DNA of 64,000 nucleotides from Aestuariivita sp. (GTDB taxonomy: Bacteria > Pseudomonadota > Alphaproteobacteria > Rhodobacterales > Rhodobacteraceae). The position numbers and the translations under genes were made by a program. Shown here in pieces: positions 59,956-64,000 of the stretch. How positions within the stretch are numbered: the stretch's first letter is position 1; each line of letters starts with the position of its first letter. The notes below the pieces were generated by a model. The model worked only from the letters and a program-made list of their open reading frames with translations. It did not search any database and was not told where the DNA came from. The stretch lies in assembly GCA_018401465.1 (NCBI GenBank), contig JAGYKE010000002.1:186001-250000 (forward strand). The letters run 5' to 3'.

Positions 59956-61461
59956 ATGATCACCGGGGACCACCTGATCGACGGCGCGTGGCAGGGCTCG
60001 GACACGCGCCTGGCCTCGGCCGATCTGGACGGCGCGGCCGTCGCGCAGGCCACGGCGGCCCAGATCGACGCCGCCTGCCGGGCCGCGCGCCGGGATTTCC
60101 GCGCCTATGCCGCGACATCGCGAGACGCGCGCGCGGCCTTCCTGCGCGCCATCGCCGAGGAAATCGACGCCCTCGGGCATGAGATCACCCGCACCGCCAT
60201 GGCCGAAAGCGGCCTGCCCGAAGCGCGGCTTGTGGGCGAACGCGGGCGCACGACCGGGCAGCTGCGGATGTTCGCCGACCTGATCGGCGCGCCGGATTAC
60301 CTCGACGTGCGCATCGACCCGGCGCTGCCCGACCGCCAGCCCCTGCCCCGCCCCGACCTGCGGCTGACGCATCGCCCGATCGGGCCTGTCGCGGTCTTCG
60401 GCGCGTCGAACTTCCCGCTCGCCTTCTCGACGGCGGGCGGCGACACCGCCAGCGCGCTGGCGGCAGGCTGCCCGGTGATCGTCAAGGGCCACCCCGCCCA
60501 TCCCGGCACGGGCGAGCTGGTCGCCCGCGCGATTGTGGCCGCCGCAGCGCGCTGCGGAATGCCAAAGGCGACCTTCCAGTTCGTGCAGGGCGCAGGGCAG
60601 GATGTGGGCGAAGCGCTTGTGCAACATCCCAACATCCGTGCCGTGGGCTTTACCGGATCGCTGCGCGGCGGACGGGCCTTGTTCGACCTTTGCCATGCGC
60701 GCGACCTGCCCATCCCCTTCTACGGCGAATTGGGATCGGTGAACCCGGTCTTCCTTCTGCCCGCCGCGATGGATGCGCGTGCAGAGACCCTGGGACAGGC
60801 CTGGGTGCAATCCCTGTCCATGGGGGCGGGCCAGTTCTGCACCAATCCGGGCGTGGTCGTGGGTGTGGACGGCGCCGCGCTGTCGGCCTTCGCGCAGGCC
60901 GCTGTCGCGACGGCAGGAGGGGTCGCGGGGCAGAAGATGCTGACTGCGGGCATCCACCGCGCCTATCTCGCAGGGGTCGAAACCCTGTCGGGCGGCGCGG
61001 AACGGATCGGCGGCGAAGGCACTGACGCCGCACCGCAATCCGCGCGCCCCGCGCTGTTCCGGACCGACGCCGCGACCTGGTCTGCCACCCCTGCCCTGCG
61101 GCACGAGGTCTTCGGCCCCGCCGGGATCATCGTCGCCTGCCGCGACACGCAGGACATGCTGGCCGTGGCCGAAGGCCTCGAAGGCCAGCTGACCGCAACG
61201 CTCCACGCCGATGAGGCCGATCACCCGCTTGCACGCGACCTGCTGCCCATGCTCGAGGAAAAGGCGGGGCGGCTTCTGTTCAACGGCTGGCCCACGGGGG
61301 TCGAGGTCTGCGCGGCAATGATGCATGGCGGCCCCTACCCGGCCAGCACCGACGTGCGGTCAACCTCGGTCGGCACGCTGGCAATCAGCCGCTGGCTGCG
61401 GCCCGTCAGCTATCAGAACGTGCCCCCGGCGCTGCTGCCCCATCCCGAACTGGCAGGCTGA
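59956..61461 (+). CDS. alpha-ketoglutarate semialdehyde dehydrogenase (aldehyde dehydrogenase family)
   Basis: A 501-residue aldehyde dehydrogenase. The sequence GPVAVFGASNFPLAFSTAGGDTASALAAGCPVIVKGH marks the 2,5-dioxopentanoate (alpha-ketoglutarate semialdehyde) dehydrogenase group. The catalytic Cys295 lies in GAGQFCTNPG and the general base Glu258 in YGELGSVNP. It makes 2-oxoglutarate for the TCA cycle and explains the purpose of the preceding two enzymes. It starts four bases after the DapA-family gene and ends seven bases from the convergent M20 gene. Confidence 0.92.
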   Translation: MITGDHLIDGAWQGSDTRLASADLDGAAVAQATAAQIDAACRAARRDFRAYAATSRDARAAFLRAIAEEIDALGHEITRTAMAESGLPEARLVGERGRTTGQLRMFADLIGAPDYLDVRIDPALPDRQPLPRPDLRLTHRPIGPVAVFGASNFPLAFSTAGGDTASALAAGCPVIVKGHPAHPGTGELVARAIVAAAARCGMPKATFQFVQGAGQDVGEALVQHPNIRAVGFTGSLRGGRALFDLCHARDLPIPFYGELGSVNPVFLLPAAMDARAETLGQAWVQSLSMGAGQFCTNPGVVVGVDGAALSAFAQAAVATAGGVAGQKMLTAGIHRAYLAGVETLSGGAERIGGEGTDAAPQSARPALFRTDAATWSATPALRHEVFGPAGIIVACRDTQDMLAVAEGLEGQLTATLHADEADHPLARDLLPMLEEKAGRLLFNGWPTGVEVCAAMMHGGPYPASTDVRSTSVGTLAISRWLRPVSYQNVPPALLPHPELAG

Positions 61462-61467
61462 ACCGGG

Positions 61468-62853
61468 TCAGCGCGGCGCGTCGCCTTCGCCGATGTCCCA
61501 GAACAGACCCGCCATCAGCCGCAGCGCATCGCGGCAGACGGGTTTCAGGACATGTTCGTTGGGCGCATGCTGCGAACACCCCCGGTAGGAATGGGGGACC
61601 CACACGGTCGGCAGGCCGAGGATCTCGGAGAACGTCTCGTTCGGGAGCGATCCGGCGAGGTTGGGCAGGATATGTGGCGCCTGCCCCGCGGTCTGTTCGA
61701 GCGAATGCGCCACGAACTGCACCCACGGGTGGTCAGGCGCGAGGCGCGTCGCGGCGAAGACGCCGCGATCTTGGGGCACGATCCGCACGCGTTCGAAGCC
61801 ATGGGCATCGAGATGGCGGCGCAGAGCGGGCAGGATATCGGCCGCATCGGTGCCGACGACATAGCGCAACTGGCAGGTCGCGCGGGCCCGCGCCGATATC
61901 GCGTTGACCGGCGCGTCGGGCACACCGCTGGTCATCGCGAGGATCGCGAAACTGTTCCAGCCAAAGGCGCGTTCCGCCGGGATCAGGCTTTCCTCGCCCC
62001 AGTCTTCGTCGATGGCGGGTCCCTCTCCGCCTGATACGGGAAGCCCGCGCAGTGCCGCGCGGACATCGTCGGTCAGACTGTCGGGCCGCCATTCGGGCAC
62101 GCGGATCTGACCGCGCGCATCGGTGATCGTCGCAAGCGCCTGCACGAGGATCATGGCCGGATCGGCCAATAGCCCGCCCCAATTGCCCGAATGATGCGCG
62201 CCTTCGCGCAGATCGACCTCGAGGTCGAAGTTCACGCAGCCACGCGCACCCATGAACATCGTCGGCGTCCCCGGTTGCAGGCGCGGCCCGTCCGAGGCGA
62301 TCAGCACATCCGCCTTCAACGCGTCCTTCTGCGCCTCGAAGAATGCGCCGAGGCCAGGCGAGCCGGTTTCCTCGCCCGTCTCGATCACGATGCGGCAGTT
62401 GAAGCCCAACCGACCGCGCACCGCCAGAACCGCCTTGAGCGCGGCAATGTTGATCAGGTGTTGGCCCTTGTTGTCGGCGCTACCGCGTCCGTAGAGCCTG
62501 TCGCCCTCCTCGACCAGCCGGAAGGGATGAAGCCCCGCGCGCCATTGATCGGTCTGGGCGCGGATCACGTCGCCATGCCCGTAACTCAGGATCGTGGGCA
62601 GGCTTTCGTCCTCGATCCGCGCGGCCACGAGGATGGGCCCCGCCCCCGCGACGGGGTTCGGATGGACACGGCACGCGAAGCCCAATTTAGCCAGACGCGG
62701 GATCATCGCCTCGTCCAAATAGCGGGCCAGCTCGGGCGCCTTGGCGCTGTCCTGACTTTCGGTCTCGAAGGCCACCAGCGCGCCCAGGTCCAGCTGGAAG
62801 CGGCCTTCATCGAAATATGCCGAAACGGCATCGATAGCGGAGGATCGTGTCAT
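61468..62853 (-). CDS. M20-family metallopeptidase/deacylase
   Basis: A 461-residue di-zinc hydrolase of the M20 (ArgE/DapE/CPDG2) family. Metal-binding residues are seen in YGHGDVI (His and catalytic Asp), GRGSADNKGQ (bridging Asp), IETGEETGS (catalytic and ligand Glu), ASDGP and the late CSQHAPNEHV histidine. A dimerisation domain lies between about 210 and 330. Such enzymes release carboxylates from N-acyl amino acids, dipeptides or carbamoyl compounds. With the neighbouring amidase it suggests the imported compound, or a relative, is amide-linked. Confidence 0.88.
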   Translation of the reverse strand: MTRSSAIDAVSAYFDEGRFQLDLGALVAFETESQDSAKAPELARYLDEAMIPRLAKLGFACRVHPNPVAGAGPILVAARIEDESLPTILSYGHGDVIRAQTDQWRAGLHPFRLVEEGDRLYGRGSADNKGQHLINIAALKAVLAVRGRLGFNCRIVIETGEETGSPGLGAFFEAQKDALKADVLIASDGPRLQPGTPTMFMGARGCVNFDLEVDLREGAHHSGNWGGLLADPAMILVQALATITDARGQIRVPEWRPDSLTDDVRAALRGLPVSGGEGPAIDEDWGEESLIPAERAFGWNSFAILAMTSGVPDAPVNAISARARATCQLRYVVGTDAADILPALRRHLDAHGFERVRIVPQDRGVFAATRLAPDHPWVQFVAHSLEQTAGQAPHILPNLAGSLPNETFSEILGLPTVWVPHSYRGCSQHAPNEHVLKPVCRDALRLMAGLFWDIGEGDAPR

Positions 62854-63058
62854 GTCTGGCCGGGATTTCTGTATGGATGATGTTCCCCGAAACTAACAGC
62901 AAGCCGCAGCGACCGCCACCGGCACAAGGTTGACCGCAGGCCGGGGCGGATCAGGTCTGCGGAAGCGGCTGTGTATGTGATCGATCCGGTCCACGTTGTT
63001 TTGGACAGGCAGGCGCAGACTTCAAGCGGGGCCTTCTTCGAAGCAATCACGAGAAAGC

Positions 63059-63284
63059 CCGACCTTGAGATGACCCCAAAGAAGGTCGGAAAACGCGGGC
63101 GCGTCGCCCCCCTGACGGCGGCGGGAATCCCCCGAAGGATAACTAACACTCCAAAGATAACGGGCCAAATCACCCCAAGGCGGGTATCAAACAGGTGGCC
63201 ACTCGGCCAGTTGCTGTTTGCAACTGATGTATCTGCAAAACACTCAACCTCTCGGCCAGCCTTGTGCTGGCCTTTCTTTTTTCC
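63059..63284 (+). ncRNA. candidate structured RNA with intrinsic terminator
   Basis: CCGACCTT/AAGGTCGG (63059-63066 with 63082-63089), AGTTGC/GCAACT (63209-63214 with 63220-63225) and the final stem GGCCAGC/GCTGGCC (63254-63260 with 63266-63272) followed by TTTCTTTTTT form a row of plus-strand hairpins ending in termination. No promoter was identified and no RNA family recognised, so the 5' end is arbitrary. Confidence 0.35.
63254..63284 (+). terminator. strong intrinsic terminator, orphan
   Basis: A 7-bp GC-rich stem with loop CTTGT is followed by a T-rich tract. It is on the plus strand, with no plus-strand gene closer than the aldehyde dehydrogenase gene ending at 61461. Confidence 0.8.
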
Positions 63285-63433
63285 TTTTGTATCAACGCGC
63301 CATGATCCGGTCATGCGGCACCGTCAGCCGGATGGATCGTCATGGATCGGGCGGCCGATCCTTGCGATGTCGCCCAAGGGCGCGCTTCAGGGCGGCAAGA
63401 CAATCATCAGAACGGATGCACGGTCGGGCGCGC

Positions 63434-64000
63434 TCAGACCACGGGGCGCTGTCCGTGCACGAACCAGCCGCCGCTTGCCGCCTCGAACGCCACCGCCGCC
63501 TGCATGACGACGGCGTCGCGATAGGTCGGGCCGACGATCTGCAGCCCCGTCGGCACGCCATTGGCGGCAAAGCCAGAGGGCACCGAGAGGACGGGGCACC
63601 GGCTCATCATGTTGAAGGGCGTCGTCATCACCCAGCCCAGTTCCGGGCGGACGTCGGTTCCGTCCACGCTCACGCTGTCGCGCGAGGGGTCGAAATCGGC
63701 GGGCACGGCCGGCAGGGCATTGGTGGGACAGATCAGGCAATCATAGCGTTCAAGCAGCGGCCCGAGCTTGAGATAGGACTGACCCGCCACGGCAAGGCTT
63801 TCGACGAATTTCTGCGACGAGGACGCCAGCGATTGTTCGGCGAAGTGGCGGCAATAGGTGGTCATCAGATCGCCATGTGCCTCGAGTTCCATCGACAACG
63901 CCCCTCCGAAGAGATGCGAGAGATAGTCCATGCAGGCCTCAAGCACCTCGGGCCCCCACCCGATATCAACCTCTTCCACCGTCGCGCCGAGGCTGCGGAA
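63434..64000 (-). CDS. amidase-family protein, C-terminal part (cut by window edge)
   Basis: The last 188 residues of an amidase-signature-family hydrolase; the catalytic Ser-Ser-Lys region lies beyond the window. The visible end shows the typical LERYDCLICPTNALPAVP, the TTPFNMMSRCPVLSVPSGFAANGVPTGLQIVGP segment and a final FEAA stretch. Reading continues without a stop to 64000 (FRSLGAT before the in-frame GTG at 63979). It lies on the same strand as the M20 gene, 580 bases away. Together they suggest amide hydrolysis linked to the TRAP operon. The substrate is unknown. Confidence 0.9.
   Translation of the reverse strand, partial: FRSLGATVEEVDIGWGPEVLEACMDYLSHLFGGALSMELEAHGDLMTTYCRHFAEQSLASSSQKFVESLAVAGQSYLKLGPLLERYDCLICPTNALPAVPADFDPSRDSVSVDGTDVRPELGWVMTTPFNMMSRCPVLSVPSGFAANGVPTGLQIVGPTYRDAVVMQAAVAFEAASGGWFVHGQRPVV

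Larger units (their letters stand above)
62854..63433. other. 580-base intergenic region with plus-strand hairpins and terminator
   Basis: No convincing protein gene was found between the M20 and amidase genes. The stretch 63120-63290 is AT-richer than its surroundings. It contains an 8-bp inverted repeat at 63059-63089, a 6-bp hairpin at 63209-63225, two copies of CTCGGCCAG (63202-63210, 63251-63259) and a strong plus-strand terminator at 63254-63284. Both flanking genes are on the minus strand, so the terminator serves some plus-strand transcript from within this region. Confidence 0.5.

Noticed and set aside
62850-63314. Minus-strand open frame of 154 codons before the M20 gene
   Set aside because: It starts inside a strong terminator hairpin and runs over the M20 start. 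No domain is recognisable and it has no ribosome-binding site.
62971-63507. Plus-strand open frame of 178 codons in the same gap
   Set aside because: It crosses the terminator and overlaps the end of the amidase gene. The translation shows no known domain, so a structured RNA or relic fits better.

Overview
The window looks like chromosomal DNA of a high-GC alphaproteobacterium of the Rhodobacterales/Rhodobacteraceae type. The evidence is the class II DAHP synthase, monomeric isocitrate dehydrogenase, CckA hybrid kinase with a CtrA-like box, an IscR with a single cysteine, a GTTC-N7-GTTC (alphaproteobacterial LexA) box before recA, an invasion-associated-locus-B protein, and TRAP and Liv-type transporters. 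The genus cannot be fixed from sequence alone. No phage, insertion sequence or CRISPR array was recognised.

Layout. 1-6.1 kb holds housekeeping genes: gmk, a YicC-family endoribonuclease, a PAS_5 protein, class II DAHP synthase, a GlxA-type AraC regulator and a PQQ-type sugar dehydrogenase. 6.2-11.6 kb is a complete five-gene branched-chain-amino-acid-type ABC importer with a terminator after the binding-protein gene and two related hairpin repeats. 11.6-19.4 kb is envelope-related: a HerA-like ATPase, an IalB protein, an lpxD-ACP-ketosynthase set, and a divergent pair made of an L,D-transpeptidase and a YcbK-like M15 peptidase. 19.4-21.9 kb is a small accessory patch lying against a tRNA-Arg(CCG) gene. 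It holds an orphan FNR box, a PotD-like protein without signal peptide and an MBL-fold hydrolase.

22.0-30.4 kb is a long minus-strand SUF iron-sulfur operon: iscR, a NifS-like desulfurase, sufB, two small membrane proteins, a YbjQ protein, sufC, sufD, two Yip1-like membrane proteins and sufS. Most joins are TGATG or GTGA overlaps. A 15-bp palindrome precedes iscR, and a near copy lies inside the desulfurase gene. 30.5-46.1 kb is core metabolism and cell cycle: an alpha/beta hydrolase, isocitrate dehydrogenase, typA, alaS, recA, a sulfotransferase, cckA, an RsmB-type methyltransferase and guaB. 46.1-50.2 kb holds an unknown secreted protein, a RamA-type ferredoxin-ASKHA activator, a methyltransferase broken by a frameshift in a G run, and tRNA-Gly(CCC).

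50.3-64 kb is an accessory catabolic region. One plus-strand operon (Ldh-family oxidoreductase, APH-type kinase, TIM-barrel isomerase) converges on a GntR/FCD regulator gene. That regulator diverges from a second operon: TRAP DctPQM, a PdxA-family dehydrogenase, an enolase-superfamily sugar-acid dehydratase, a DapA-family enzyme and an alpha-ketoglutarate-semialdehyde dehydrogenase. An M20 hydrolase and an amidase follow on the other strand. The most coherent reading is import of an acid by TRAP, dehydration, conversion to alpha-ketoglutarate semialdehyde and oxidation to 2-oxoglutarate, controlled by the GntR protein at a TTGTATACAA operator on the dctP promoter. The exact substrate, and the roles of the PdxA-like, M20 and amidase proteins, are open. 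This is the best candidate for an undescribed pathway here.
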